The position numbers and the translations under genes are program-made. The notes under the pieces are model-generated. The model searched no databases. It had not been told where the DNA came from and was given only the letters and a program-made list of their open reading frames with translations. Of a stretch of 64,000 nt of DNA, positions 25,185-35,197 are shown in pieces; the first letter of the stretch is position 1, and each line of letters starts with the position of its first letter. The stretch is from Chryseobacterium artocarpi (GTDB taxonomy: Bacteria > Bacteroidota > Bacteroidia > Flavobacteriales > Weeksellaceae): NCBI RefSeq assembly GCF_001684975.1, contig NZ_MAYH01000001.1:248001-312000 (forward strand). Direction: 5' to 3'.

Positions 25185-28100
25185 TTAAAAGTTAAAGGTT
25201 GCGCCCAGTGAATATGTCCTCATAGGAGGTAGGAAGCCCTGTGACAGCGATTCTGGGTCAACTCCGAAAAATTTGGTTATTGTCAATAGATTCTGTCCCT
25301 GTAGATATATTTTTACGTCTTTAAAAGGAGTGTTTTGCAAAGGAAGCCTGTAGGTTAGCTGTACATTTTTTAATCTTATAAAAGATGCATCTGAAAAAGC
25401 TGCGGTACTGGATCTGAATAAATTATGACTGCTTGAATTTTTGGTACTGTAAGGCATATATACACCTGTCTGGTTTTGTTCTGACCAAACGTTCAGTACT
25501 TCTACAGGTTGGTTGCTCATAGTTCCCGGCATATTAATTATACCGTTATAGTTGCGACCATTTCTTTTTACGAACTGGATGAGCATGGATAAATCCCAGT
25601 TTTTATAGCGGAAACTATTGTTCCAGCCACCAAAGAACTTAAATTCTAGATCTTTGATTGCCTGTCTGTCATCTGTTGCTGTGATCTTCCCGTCGCCATT
25701 AAAATCAGTAAATTTATATAATCCAGTTTTTGGATCGATCCCCTCCAGTTGATAAAGTCTGATCACACTGGTAGGTTGTCCGATTATATATTGATTTGCA
25801 TAGGATGATCCTGCCAGACCGGGAAATGACAGTAGTTTATTTCTTGGAAAACTGATGTTAAAACTCGATTCCCATTGAAAATTTTTCCCTATTACAGGTC
25901 TGCCGGATACTTCAAATTCAAGACCTGTATTTTCTATTTTGGCGTCTAAGTTGGCAATTACACTCGTAAATCCGGTCACTGCGGATAGTTGATAACCAAC
26001 TAGCTGACTTGAAGATCGGTTACGATACCATGCTGCTGTTACGTTCAATCTGTTTTTGAAGAAGCCGAGTTCAATGGCTGTTTCCAGCTTTTTGGTAATT
26101 TCCCAACTGTAATCGGGATTATATAGTCGGGAGGGTAATAAAGCTGTGGTATTGTTATAGATTGATGAAGAGACAATGTAGTTATTGAGATACTGAAAAT
26201 CGCCGATATTGTCATTACCGGTGGCACCATAACTTCCGCGCAATTTTCCGGAACTGAGCCATTTCTGATTTTTTAAAAACTCTTCTTTAGAAAATAGCCA
26301 TGCCACACCCACTGCACCAAAGTTGGCGAAACGGTTATTTGGTCCGAACCGGCTGCTGCCATCCCTTCTTCCGGTAAGATTAAGTATATACTTACCATTA
26401 AACTGGTAATTAAGTCTTCCATAAAGGGCTGCATAACGGTACTCGATATCGGAGTCTTCGAGCGGTAAGATGGTTTTTGCGGCACCTAAATTGGTAATGA
26501 ATTGATTACTTTCAAAACCAAACCCCAGTTTTTCGTCTGTATTCCGCACAATTGTTTGGAAGCTTCCACCAATAAGTGTTTCAAGATGATGGTTACACCA
26601 GACTTTTTGCCAGCTTATCTGGGGTTCTATAATTAAGGAAAAGATCTCTTGGTTCTTTTTTCTTGCCTGTGAATTTGCACTGGATAAGCCCGCGCCGATA
26701 TTGGGATTATAAGTGGTATTTGGCGTTAAAGCCAGTTCATTAATAATCGTATAGTTTAAACCAGCATTCATTTTGATTTTTAGGTTTGGGATAATTTCAT
26801 ATTCTGTATTCAGGTTTGTCTGGAACAGCTTGGTGTCATTTTCATATGTGGCATTATATGAAGCAAGAGGATTTGTAAATGTATTACCCGCCCAATTTAA
26901 GCTGCCATCTTCATTATATAACTTTGGTGAAACAGGGGAAAGCATATAGGCATTTCTTGTCAGATCAGTCATGATCATGTTGTTTTTCTGCTGGGTGAAC
27001 ATATTGGAAAGACCCAGCTGAAATCGATTGTCACTGGAACGATGTGAGATATTGGAGTTCAACGTACTGTTACTATATTTAAATCCTTGCCCGAAAACGG
27101 TTGTTTGTTCATTGTGACCGAGACTTAGCATAAAGTTTGTTGTTTCACTTCCTCCGCTCGCTGAAAGTTGGGTACTTCTTAGTGTTGCTTTTTTTCCAAG
27201 CAGAGTCTTTAGCCAGTCCGTTTCATTATTGATGTCCCAGGTTCCATTAATGTCGTAGGCATCAATCGGATAATTTTTGATACCATCATTTTCGTATGCA
27301 GTACGGCGCATTTTGACATATTGCTCTTTATTCAGTAGTTTGAGATTAGAAATGGGTTCACTGATACTATAATTGGAAGTAAGATTAATACGGAGCTTTC
27401 CGGTCTTACCCTTTTTTGTTGTAATAAGAATAACTCCGTTAGCTCCCCTTGAACCATAAATGGCGGTGGCGTCGGCATCTTTTAATACTTCAATACTTTC
27501 AATATCATTTGGACTGATACTATTTAAAGGACTAATATTTCCATTAGGAATAACTGTAGACGAGATCAGGGAGTAAGAACTGGCAACTTCGGCCAAAGGG
27601 ACACCGTCTACGACATATAGGGGAATATTGCCATTTGGGGCAGTAAATGTACCTGTACGCAAACTATTTTGTCCACGTATCTGTATATCAAATCCACCAC
27701 CCGGCACGCCGGAGTTTTGTATAATATTTACTCCGGCCATACGTCCCTGCGCAGCAGAGAGTACATTTGTTATAGGCTGATTTTCGATGTCTTTTGCTGA
27801 GACCTTGGCTATACTTCCAGTTCTGTCTTTGTCCTTAACTTTGTAATATCCGGCATTGACGACAATTTCATCAATTTTATTGATGTCCTGTAGCGTATCT
27901 TTTCCAATTAAGGACGTTTTAAGAGGTGTAATTGTTGAAGAAATAGATTTAGATTTCTTCTGTCGGATTACAACACTGTTATTAAAGATCAGGACTTCAA
28001 CAGGTATTTCTTTTAGTAGCTTGTTCAGACAGTCTATTACAGGTTCGTTTATACATTTTGTAGGTGGAACGGAATAATTTTTTAGTTCCTCTGAAGAATA

Positions 28101-28313
28101 GGCATATTCTTTAACGTGCAGTGACAGGAATCTCTTTATGGCGTAGTTTGCTGAGGTTTTTCCTGTTTCAAATGATACCTTCATGGTCGAAAGGTTCTGT
28201 TGGGCATTGATCCCATGACCGCTGAGTATAAAGAAAAGGGCGGCCGTGCAAAGATTTTTCATATTTTTGCATATTGTATTTAATAGTTGATAACTTCTGA
28301 TTTTTTCGCTCAT
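25185..28313 (-). CDS. SusC/RagA-family TonB-dependent outer-membrane transporter
   Basis: About 1042 residues. The N-terminal leader is followed by a secretin/STN-like domain (YAIKRFLSLHVKEYAYSS then VEVLIFNNSVVIRQ), which is the signal-transduction domain of FecA-type receptors. Then come the plug (NVLSAAQGRMAGVNIIQ then LKDADATAIYGSRGANGV) and a 22-strand barrel ending SLGATFNF. The carboxypeptidase-like domain common in SusC proteins is not seen. Possible starts are ATG 28337, 28313 or 28262; 28313 gives a typical receptor leader. It pairs with SusD and with the upstream FecR and sigma factor, which probably sense ligand binding through the STN domain. Confidence 0.92.
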   Translation of the reverse strand: MSEKIRSYQLLNTICKNMKNLCTAALFFILSGHGINAQQNLSTMKVSFETGKTSANYAIKRFLSLHVKEYAYSSEELKNYSVPPTKCINEPVIDCLNKLLKEIPVEVLIFNNSVVIRQKKSKSISSTITPLKTSLIGKDTLQDINKIDEIVVNAGYYKVKDKDRTGSIAKVSAKDIENQPITNVLSAAQGRMAGVNIIQNSGVPGGGFDIQIRGQNSLRTGTFTAPNGNIPLYVVDGVPLAEVASSYSLISSTVIPNGNISPLNSISPNDIESIEVLKDADATAIYGSRGANGVILITTKKGKTGKLRINLTSNYSISEPISNLKLLNKEQYVKMRRTAYENDGIKNYPIDAYDINGTWDINNETDWLKTLLGKKATLRSTQLSASGGSETTNFMLSLGHNEQTTVFGQGFKYSNSTLNSNISHRSSDNRFQLGLSNMFTQQKNNMIMTDLTRNAYMLSPVSPKLYNEDGSLNWAGNTFTNPLASYNATYENDTKLFQTNLNTEYEIIPNLKIKMNAGLNYTIINELALTPNTTYNPNIGAGLSSANSQARKKNQEIFSLIIEPQISWQKVWCNHHLETLIGGSFQTIVRNTDEKLGFGFESNQFITNLGAAKTILPLEDSDIEYRYAALYGRLNYQFNGKYILNLTGRRDGSSRFGPNNRFANFGAVGVAWLFSKEEFLKNQKWLSSGKLRGSYGATGNDNIGDFQYLNNYIVSSSIYNNTTALLPSRLYNPDYSWEITKKLETAIELGFFKNRLNVTAAWYRNRSSSQLVGYQLSAVTGFTSVIANLDAKIENTGLEFEVSGRPVIGKNFQWESSFNISFPRNKLLSFPGLAGSSYANQYIIGQPTSVIRLYQLEGIDPKTGLYKFTDFNGDGKITATDDRQAIKDLEFKFFGGWNNSFRYKNWDLSMLIQFVKRNGRNYNGIINMPGTMSNQPVEVLNVWSEQNQTGVYMPYSTKNSSSHNLFRSSTAAFSDASFIRLKNVQLTYRLPLQNTPFKDVKIYLQGQNLLTITKFFGVDPESLSQGFLPPMRTYSLGATFNF

Positions 28314-28322
28314 TGAATACAT

Positions 28323-28346
28323 GACCGGCGGTTGCACCCGCTGGTC
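28323..28346 (-). other. GC-rich hairpin between fecR and susC
   Basis: GACCGGCGG and CCGCTGGTC form a 9-bp stem. On the transcribed (minus) strand it is preceded by a run of A and contains one mismatch; on the + strand it has a T6 tail. A comparable hairpin lies between fecR and susC in the second cluster (55884-55907). Confidence 0.65.
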
Positions 28347-28420
28347 TTTTTTATATTCAAGATTTACTTAGGATTTATTAGGAATAGGGGAGTAATGCCC
28401 TACAATGGAGAGACCAGAGT

Positions 28421-29245
28421 CTAGTCTTCCAGTTGAAATGTACGATCATCAATTTTTTTTGTATTTAGGTTAAGTTGTATTGCAATCTGCTTTATAAAGT
28501 CTTCTGCTGAAGCTTTTTCTTTAACTGCAGTGATTCTGGAATATTCGTGATCTTTCGGTATTATGAGTTTTATCCCGTAGGTCCGTTCCAATATTGCAGC
28601 TATATCTTTTAGAGAAACGTCATTGAATGCGATTGTTGCCAGGGTAACTTTAGATGCTATCATTTTACTAGTGGAGACTACAGTGCCGACTTTTTCAGAT
28701 CCCATATTGGCGAACGTTTCTTTTGGATTTAGGATGAAATAGTCTTTTGGTTTTCCAATTTTATTGATCTTTACTTTACCTTCAAATAGATCAACATTAA
28801 AATCCTGTCCTTTCTGAGTAATTTTGAATACTGTTCCCAATACTTTTGTTTCGTAGTTGGAGCTATGTACAATAAAGGGATGTTTTTTTGATTTCGAAAC
28901 TCTAAAAATTGCATTACCATATAAATAAACATCACGTGTTTCAGACGGAAAGTTTCGTTCTACAGTTAATTTTGCACCCGGTAAAAGTGTAACCTGACTA
29001 CTGTCCTTTAAGAATATTATTTTTTCGGTACTATTTGCATAATACGTTTGCGGCATGACATAGTTTCTATATGTAATTATACCTGCAATAATAAGTATTG
29101 CAGCAGTGGATAGGCAAGTGGTAAGTATGCGAACTTTGCTTTTTCTTTTATGTTGTTCCTGAATTCTGATCCGGGAAACAATCGTTGCCCACATTTCTTC
29201 GGACTCCTGATCCGTAAATGGTTCAATTTGATTTTTTTTCTCCAT
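28421..29245 (-). CDS. FecR-family anti-sigma factor
   Basis: A 274-residue inner-membrane protein. A cytoplasmic N-terminal part of about 45 residues (DQESEEMWATIVSRIRIQEQ) is followed by one transmembrane helix (ILTTCLSTAAILIIAGIITY). The periplasmic FecR domain has LKDSSQVTLLPGAKLTVERNFP, FRVSKSKKHPFIVHS and VLGTVFKI. The C-terminal secretin-like part is SLKDIAAILERTYGI. It transmits the receptor signal to the sigma factor encoded immediately upstream. The anti-sigma N-terminus is short, as usual in Bacteroidota. Confidence 0.92.
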   Translation of the reverse strand: MEKKNQIEPFTDQESEEMWATIVSRIRIQEQHKRKSKVRILTTCLSTAAILIIAGIITYRNYVMPQTYYANSTEKIIFLKDSSQVTLLPGAKLTVERNFPSETRDVYLYGNAIFRVSKSKKHPFIVHSSNYETKVLGTVFKITQKGQDFNVDLFEGKVKINKIGKPKDYFILNPKETFANMGSEKVGTVVSTSKMIASKVTLATIAFNDVSLKDIAAILERTYGIKLIIPKDHEYSRITAVKEKASAEDFIKQIAIQLNLNTKKIDDRTFQLED

Positions 29246-29337
29246 AATCTAAAGTCCTTTATTACAATTACCTGAGATTGAAGAAAATCCCTACCAAAAA
29301 AATGATATTTTAACTTTTTTTAACTTTATTAGTTTTT

Positions 29338-29862
29338 TTAAGAATTCTGTACATTTTTTTTTAGGAACAGCATTGCTTTTGAAATTTGCTTTTCAACAGC
29401 TTTAGTAGAAATATTGAGTTGAGAAGCAATCTGTTTTTGACTGATTCCTTCAAGTTTATTCATGGTAAAAATCTCTTTAGTTCGGTTCGGTAGCAATTCA
29501 ATTAACTGTTTTACACTTTCTAATTGTTGCTCCTTTTCCTGCAATAACTGAATTTGAGTATCCGAATTATCTGTGGTATCATCAATATATTCCTGTGGTT
29601 TTAAGCGATTTTTTTGTTTTTGGAAAAAATTGGCAGTTTCCTGATTGCAGGTTTTGAAGATAATTTTTTCAGTATTGGAACCACCTAAGGAATTTCTGTA
29701 TTGCCATAAGTGAACAAAAACATTCTGCATTATATCCCGAATATCATTTTTATCCTGAATTTTTACAGAAATATAGCTGAATACACGATGCCGATATGTA
29801 TTGTAGATAATTTTATACATATCTTCCGCTGAACGACTTTTATTTCCAGAAAAGAATGGCAT
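29338..29862 (-). CDS. ECF (sigma-70 family) sigma factor
   Basis: A 174-residue ECF sigma factor with region 2 (YKIIYNTYRHRVFSYI then IRDIMQNVFVHLWQYRNSL) and region 4 (LLPNRTKEIFTMNKLEGISQKQIASQLNISTKAVEKQISKA). The latter holds the -35-recognition HTH. It is first in the order sigma, FecR, SusC, SusD, peptidase. It should direct transcription of the SusC operon when FecR is activated. A TACTTTTG -7 box lies about 30 nt upstream of its start. Confidence 0.92.
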   Translation of the reverse strand: MPFFSGNKSRSAEDMYKIIYNTYRHRVFSYISVKIQDKNDIRDIMQNVFVHLWQYRNSLGGSNTEKIIFKTCNQETANFFQKQKNRLKPQEYIDDTTDNSDTQIQLLQEKEQQLESVKQLIELLPNRTKEIFTMNKLEGISQKQIASQLNISTKAVEKQISKAMLFLKKNVQNS

Positions 29863-30194
29863 TGATTTGTTTTTGAGAGGAGATATTTACACAAAAGTAA
29901 GTATATTTTATTTAATCGATGATTTTCCCAAGAATCAAGGTGTCTTATTGTTATAAATCTAGCCAATAGTCTATTTTGTTGTCATTCTTTTTTGTTTTTA
30001 AATGGGAAAAACCCTAATCTAAATATGGGGATTTTACGGGGGGATAGATTCATTTTTAGCTTTAATTTTATGAACTGAAAACAATAACCAACATACTTTT
30101 AGTTTCTTATGAAAAATTCATATTAATAGTAGGACTGAATTTTCCAGTCTAAACTCAGATTCTTTTATACCTATAACATTTAAATATCGTGATA
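29863..30194. other. Divergent intergenic region
   Basis: 332 bases between the sigma-factor gene (minus) and the T9SS gene (plus). It contains the sigma gene's -7 box at 29892-29899 and AT-rich sequence. I found no perfect TAnnTTTG box for the + strand gene. Confidence 0.5.
29892..29899 (-). promoter_or_regulatory. -7 promoter box of the ECF sigma gene
   Basis: Reading the minus strand gives TACTTTTG, a match to the Bacteroidota consensus TAnnTTTG, about 30 nt upstream of the start codon at 29862. No clear -33 element was identified. Confidence 0.5.
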
Positions 30195-31745
30195 ATGAAA
30201 AAAATTTATCTCGCGGCATTCATATTGACCATTTTGACCGAATTATCTGCACAAGATGTATTGTGGCAGAGGGATATCAAATCGCCCACACAAGATTTCC
30301 TTAGCCAAATTGTAACAACCGTAGATCAACAGTACTTAATAAGTGGGAGTGCGATTAAACTAAACAAGGAGAATAGCCCTTCTCTGAAGCAAAATCGAGG
30401 CTACGATTTTCATTGTATTAAACTCAATCAGCATGGTGAAGAAGTTTGGGACAAATATTTTGGAGGGCGTAACCATGATTATTTATCCGCTACTGTCGCA
30501 ACGCAGGACGGAGGATTTTTATTGGGGGGAACATCATTTTCAGGAAAGGGATTTGATAAGAAAGATGATTCTAAGGGAGGTTCAGATATCTGGCTGGTTC
30601 GGATCAATGAAAATGGCGATGAATTATGGCAGAAAACACTTGGTGGAAAATCTGATGAAGTTGCTAAAGCCGTTATACAGTCCACTGATCAAGGTTTTTT
30701 TGTCGCCGGAAATTTACAAAACAGTAGAGATGGAGATGGTAAGGGTAATATTATTATTATCAGACTGGATCAAAATGGAAAGGAAGTTTCTAAGTTAATT
30801 TTTGGTGGACGAGGTAATGATGAAGTTGAAAAAATGCTTCCAACAAAAGACGGAGGTGCTTTGCTGGGAGTTTATTCGAGAAGTGGTAGGTCCAACTCTA
30901 AGTCGGGAGAGAACTATGGGGAGGGGGATTACTGGATTGTTAAGCTTGATAAGCTAGGACAAATTGAATGGGAAAAAAGTTACGGAGGGAAAGGGGATGA
31001 CCACCTAAGAACATTGACATTAACTTCAACTGGTTATATTATTGGAGGTGAATCCAGATCTGACCGATCGGGAAATAAAACAGTTGGCATCGAAGAAGGT
31101 ACGGATTTGTGGCTTATCTCTCTTGATCATCAGGGGAATGAGTTGTGGCAAAAGTCCTATAATTTTGGTAATCGTGATATCCTAAAAGGAATGAGTATTC
31201 TTCATTCGGCGGACGACAAAGATTCTAAAGGAATTTTGCTAGGCGGTTTTACCCAAGCAGAGGGCAGGAAAGAATCAAATGATGAGACTTTCTGGATTCT
31301 TTATCTGGATATTCAAGGTAACGAAAAATGGAGAAAGCACGTAGCTGGCGAATCTAAGAAGAAAGAAGAGCGGCTTGCCGACGTAAGATTAAACCGTGAT
31401 GGTTCAATTTTATTGGCTGGAACAAGCACTGATAAAATAGGGAAAGAAAACTGGAAGATTGTGAAATTAGGTGATAAGCAGATCAATCAGCTAATTGAAA
31501 AACAAGATATAAAAGTCTATCCTAATCCTGTAACTGATTATTGCTATGTAGAAATTGGTTTTGATTTCAAGGAAGCGGATATTATAATTTATGATATGGG
31601 TGGGAGAGTTATTCAGAACCTAAAAACCAAAAATAGAGTAACCAAAATCAATACACAATCATTGATACAAGGGGCTTATATCGTGAATATAAAGACAGAT
31701 ACTAACAAAGCAGCAAGCGCTAAACTGATAAAACATAAACAATGA
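30195..31745 (+). CDS. Secreted repeat protein with T9SS C-terminal sorting domain
   Basis: A 516-residue secreted protein with an N-terminal signal peptide (IYLAAFILTILTELSAQ). About seven repeats follow of the type W-x-K-x-x-GG-x-x-D with DGG-x-L-x-GG (for example WDKYFGGRNHDYL, WQKTLGGKSDEV, WEKSYGGKGDDHL), characteristic of beta-propeller-like delta-60 proteins. The last 75 residues form a type A T9SS sorting domain: IKVYPNPVTDYCYVEIG, YDMGGRVIQNL, GAYIVNIKT. Its stop codon overlaps the start of the next gene by 4 nt (ATGA), so it is in the RHS operon. It could be a surface adhesin or receptor; function not established. Confidence 0.85.
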   Translation: MKKIYLAAFILTILTELSAQDVLWQRDIKSPTQDFLSQIVTTVDQQYLISGSAIKLNKENSPSLKQNRGYDFHCIKLNQHGEEVWDKYFGGRNHDYLSATVATQDGGFLLGGTSFSGKGFDKKDDSKGGSDIWLVRINENGDELWQKTLGGKSDEVAKAVIQSTDQGFFVAGNLQNSRDGDGKGNIIIIRLDQNGKEVSKLIFGGRGNDEVEKMLPTKDGGALLGVYSRSGRSNSKSGENYGEGDYWIVKLDKLGQIEWEKSYGGKGDDHLRTLTLTSTGYIIGGESRSDRSGNKTVGIEEGTDLWLISLDHQGNELWQKSYNFGNRDILKGMSILHSADDKDSKGILLGGFTQAEGRKESNDETFWILYLDIQGNEKWRKHVAGESKKKEERLADVRLNRDGSILLAGTSTDKIGKENWKIVKLGDKQINQLIEKQDIKVYPNPVTDYCYVEIGFDFKEADIIIYDMGGRVIQNLKTKNRVTKINTQSLIQGAYIVNIKTDTNKAASAKLIKHKQ

Positions 31746-34700
31746 GAAAAGAATCAATAGCTATATATTTATTTTTCACGGTCTTTAATTCATTATCGGG
31801 CCAAGTTGGAAATGAATTCAATAAAAGCGTCGACAATATCAATAAATTGTTTCCAGCGGCGCCCACTGTTAATAATCTAATGAAATTTGAAGAAGTTCCA
31901 GTCAGTTATTATACTGGAATTCCCGATATAAGTATTCCTTTAATGCAGGTTGCTACCAATAGTGATGAGGTGAACCTTAATATAAGCCTTAAATATCATC
32001 CATTGAGTGCAAAACCAGATGATAGAGCATCTGAAGTTGGTCTGGGATGGAATTTACACGCAGGAGGAACGATAACCAGAACTGTGAGAGGGGGTGTTGC
32101 TGACGGAAAAATTGAAAGCACTTACATGTCTTCACCTCCGAAAGCTAAGTATGGAATTTACTGGCATGATACAAATACAACATATAAAATAGTTTCGGAC
32201 CAGCTGAACAATTTTAATCCGGATGAATATGCATTTTATGTGGCAACAGGGAAATTTGATACAGAATATGACTTATATCAATACAATTTTATGGGATATG
32301 TGGGCAGATTTATTGTAAAAAAGAGATCTGACGGAACTTATTTTGTTGAAAAGCTGGATCGCAATAACCTGAAAATAACAGTAACACAAAATGCTACCGG
32401 AGAAGTACAAGCGACCACCATCACTGATGATAAGGGTATAAAATATCAATTTAGAGGCATGGAAACCTCCTCAAAGAATATAAATACTGTAAAGATTGGG
32501 TTATTGAATAATACCAGCGATATTCTAACCAACGCTAACAATGGTTTTTATTTTACTGCCTACCACCTAGAAGAAATCAAGGATCAAAATGATAAGTCTC
32601 TAGCTACTTTTACATATGAGCAAGCGTCCAATGTCGAGTATAAAGATCCGGAATCGAGAATTTCCAGATTGGCTGGAAATGTAAATTATTCATATCACCA
32701 TGATGGTGCTCCCATTAATCCTGACCCACAGATGCCGGGAGCACTGGAAGTTCAGAATGTATATAATACAGCAAATACCAAGCTGCTTACTGGGATTAAT
32801 ATTACTGACAGGGGATCAGTAAAATTGATCTATGAAAAAGGTAGACTAGATTCCAATTATCAGAATTCCGCAGATCTCTATAAATTGAAATCAATACAAC
32901 TACAGTCTCCCCATCCGCTTCAAGATCTTATAGTTGAAAAATATACATTTGATTATGGCTATTCAAGTTCTAAAATTTCTGCTGAACCGTATCCGGACGA
33001 AAACTTAAAAAAATTATTACTGTATAAAGTTACTAAAGAAAGTACGATTGGCGGACCTGAGACACATAGTATAGACTATTTTTCTAGCAGTGGAGTTTTC
33101 AAAAAGGATCCATGGGGCTATTATTCCGGTCTTATTACGCAAGACGTTATTAAATCTATTACATATCCAACAAAAGGTAAGGTTATGTTTGATTTTGGAC
33201 AGAACGATTTCAGCCATAAGGCAGGATTTACACAACCTATGGAACCAATAACAGGTGAATGGGTAGATCTTGATTACGAACCAAATTTCAATGAGCTTCA
33301 AGCATTTGATCCTAATGTTAAAAGAGAATTTTTTACAATACATAGCTCTCAGCAGCAGGTTAAATTTCATTTAAAACTTATGAATCTTGTTTACTCAAAC
33401 GGCAGGTTTGAGATTTATAAGAAAAATGCTGATAATAGCTATATTCCGGTTTTACTCAATTTTGGATTGGATTGGCAATCGTGCGAAAGTACCGGTAGTT
33501 TTCATTGTCAGGAACGTGGTCTTGGACCAGATGGAAAACCAATAACAGAAATATTCAGTGAACCTTTTGATTTGCAACCGGGAACCTATTTCGTGACTTT
33601 ACGCGGAAACTATGGACCTACTGTTAAACCTATTTCTTATGAACTTTCAATAAAAATCAAAGAACACTATTTTAGTAATTTTCAGGTGAAAAGTGGAGGT
33701 GGGTTGAGAATCAATGCTATTAACTACTTTGACACACCAATAGCAACGGAACCCGCGAAAAGCTATGTGTACGAATATAATGATTTGGACAGCGCAGGCA
33801 AGAGCAGCGGTGCTTTGGTATTTCCGGAGCCAGTATTTAACTATGCTGAAAGTATAACTTATTTTTACCAGAAGGAATACTCTCCGGGGTTCGTCAACTA
33901 TAGTTGTCAAACTGCGACAACCACTAACACTAATATTATCCCTAGCGAGAAAACACAAGGTGCAGATGTTGGCTATAAGTATGTGACAGTAAAACAGATT
34001 GCTAACGGGCCAAACAATACTATTATAGATAATGGAAGGACTGTTTATAAATTTAGGTCTCCTCAGGATTTTCCGAATCCTGATGTTATCTCTCTGACCA
34101 TGCCGATCATGCCTATTAACAATCACGATTATTTAAGAGGTCAGCTACTTTTTGAAAAAAAATATGATAGGGAAGGAAATATTGTATCTGAAATCAGGAA
34201 TGATTATAAAACATTGGCTTCCCAAAAATTGGAAGGAATTAAAATAAAGGATAATTATTTTAATAATATTTTCCCAAAGTTTTATAAGCATCAATATTAT
34301 GAAGGTTTTGCGCACGATTTTCCCAATCTTTCCTTAGCTACCCCAATTAAGTATTATACCACTTATGGAATAGTTTTGCCGACTAAAAAAGAAGAAATTG
34401 AATATTCGCATGAGGGGGGCAATACCATTGCAAGTCAAAGTTCCACAGAGAGTGTTTACAATTCAAATGATTTACTGACTCAGGTGACCGAGATCCACGC
34501 GGATAAAACAGCAACCATTCTGAACTATCAATATGCAACCGAAACAAATAATTCTATACTCCTGAATGCCAATATGGTTGGAATACCTTTAAAGGTTGAA
34601 CAGATTGAAAAAAGTAGCATCCTTCCTATAGGTAAAGTCGTGAGTAAAACAGAAACCGAATATTCAGATAATCCCGGAGGAATTTTTCCTGTCCAGCTAT

Positions 34701-35191
34701 CTAGTTTAAATGTAGTCAGCGAGCAGATGGAGAAAATGATCAGCTACGATAAATACGATGAAAAGGGAAATCTTTTACAGTATACGATTAAGGATGGAAC
34801 GCCTATAAGTATTATCTGGGGCTATAACAGATCATTTCCGATTGCTAAACTCCAAGGGATAAAGTTTGAGGACATAAACCAATCTATAATCGAAGATTTA
34901 CAAAAAGCATCTGATAATGATCTAATAGAGGGAGCATGGAATAATGAAGATTATCTCATAGACTTACAAAATAACTTGAGAGCAGATAGTGCATTAGAAA
35001 ACGTCCAAGTGACAACCTTTACTTATGATCCATTGGTCGGAGTTAGAAGTATTACGCAACCATCAGGTGTAAGAGTATATTATGAATATAATTCAGATCA
35101 CAAGCTCCAATATATAAAACAGGAAGAAGAAACATCCCAAGGTAAAATTATGAGGGTAATTAACGAATACAATTATCATTTTAAAAACTAA
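31742..35191 (+). CDS. Large YD/RHS-associated secreted protein (no toxin tail)
   Basis: A 1149-residue protein with a signal peptide (IAIYLFFTVFNSLSGQ). The N-terminal region resembles the start of Bacteroidota RHS/Tc-toxin-like proteins (EEVPVSYYTGIPDISIPLMQV, then SEVGLGWNLHAGGTITRTVRG). YD-type repeat segments follow (for example SYDKYDEKGNLLQYTIKDG and VYYEYNSDHKLQYIKQ). It has no RHS core and no toxin domain. It precedes the toxin-bearing RHS gene with a 6-nt gap. The two proteins together probably form a secreted shell or scaffold, by analogy with RHS cages; that is inference. Confidence 0.8.
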   Translation: MRKESIAIYLFFTVFNSLSGQVGNEFNKSVDNINKLFPAAPTVNNLMKFEEVPVSYYTGIPDISIPLMQVATNSDEVNLNISLKYHPLSAKPDDRASEVGLGWNLHAGGTITRTVRGGVADGKIESTYMSSPPKAKYGIYWHDTNTTYKIVSDQLNNFNPDEYAFYVATGKFDTEYDLYQYNFMGYVGRFIVKKRSDGTYFVEKLDRNNLKITVTQNATGEVQATTITDDKGIKYQFRGMETSSKNINTVKIGLLNNTSDILTNANNGFYFTAYHLEEIKDQNDKSLATFTYEQASNVEYKDPESRISRLAGNVNYSYHHDGAPINPDPQMPGALEVQNVYNTANTKLLTGINITDRGSVKLIYEKGRLDSNYQNSADLYKLKSIQLQSPHPLQDLIVEKYTFDYGYSSSKISAEPYPDENLKKLLLYKVTKESTIGGPETHSIDYFSSSGVFKKDPWGYYSGLITQDVIKSITYPTKGKVMFDFGQNDFSHKAGFTQPMEPITGEWVDLDYEPNFNELQAFDPNVKREFFTIHSSQQQVKFHLKLMNLVYSNGRFEIYKKNADNSYIPVLLNFGLDWQSCESTGSFHCQERGLGPDGKPITEIFSEPFDLQPGTYFVTLRGNYGPTVKPISYELSIKIKEHYFSNFQVKSGGGLRINAINYFDTPIATEPAKSYVYEYNDLDSAGKSSGALVFPEPVFNYAESITYFYQKEYSPGFVNYSCQTATTTNTNIIPSEKTQGADVGYKYVTVKQIANGPNNTIIDNGRTVYKFRSPQDFPNPDVISLTMPIMPINNHDYLRGQLLFEKKYDREGNIVSEIRNDYKTLASQKLEGIKIKDNYFNNIFPKFYKHQYYEGFAHDFPNLSLATPIKYYTTYGIVLPTKKEEIEYSHEGGNTIASQSSTESVYNSNDLLTQVTEIHADKTATILNYQYATETNNSILLNANMVGIPLKVEQIEKSSILPIGKVVSKTETEYSDNPGGIFPVQLSSLNVVSEQMEKMISYDKYDEKGNLLQYTIKDGTPISIIWGYNRSFPIAKLQGIKFEDINQSIIEDLQKASDNDLIEGAWNNEDYLIDLQNNLRADSALENVQVTTFTYDPLVGVRSITQPSGVRVYYEYNSDHKLQYIKQEEETSQGKIMRVINEYNYHFKN

Positions 35192-35197
35192 TAAACC

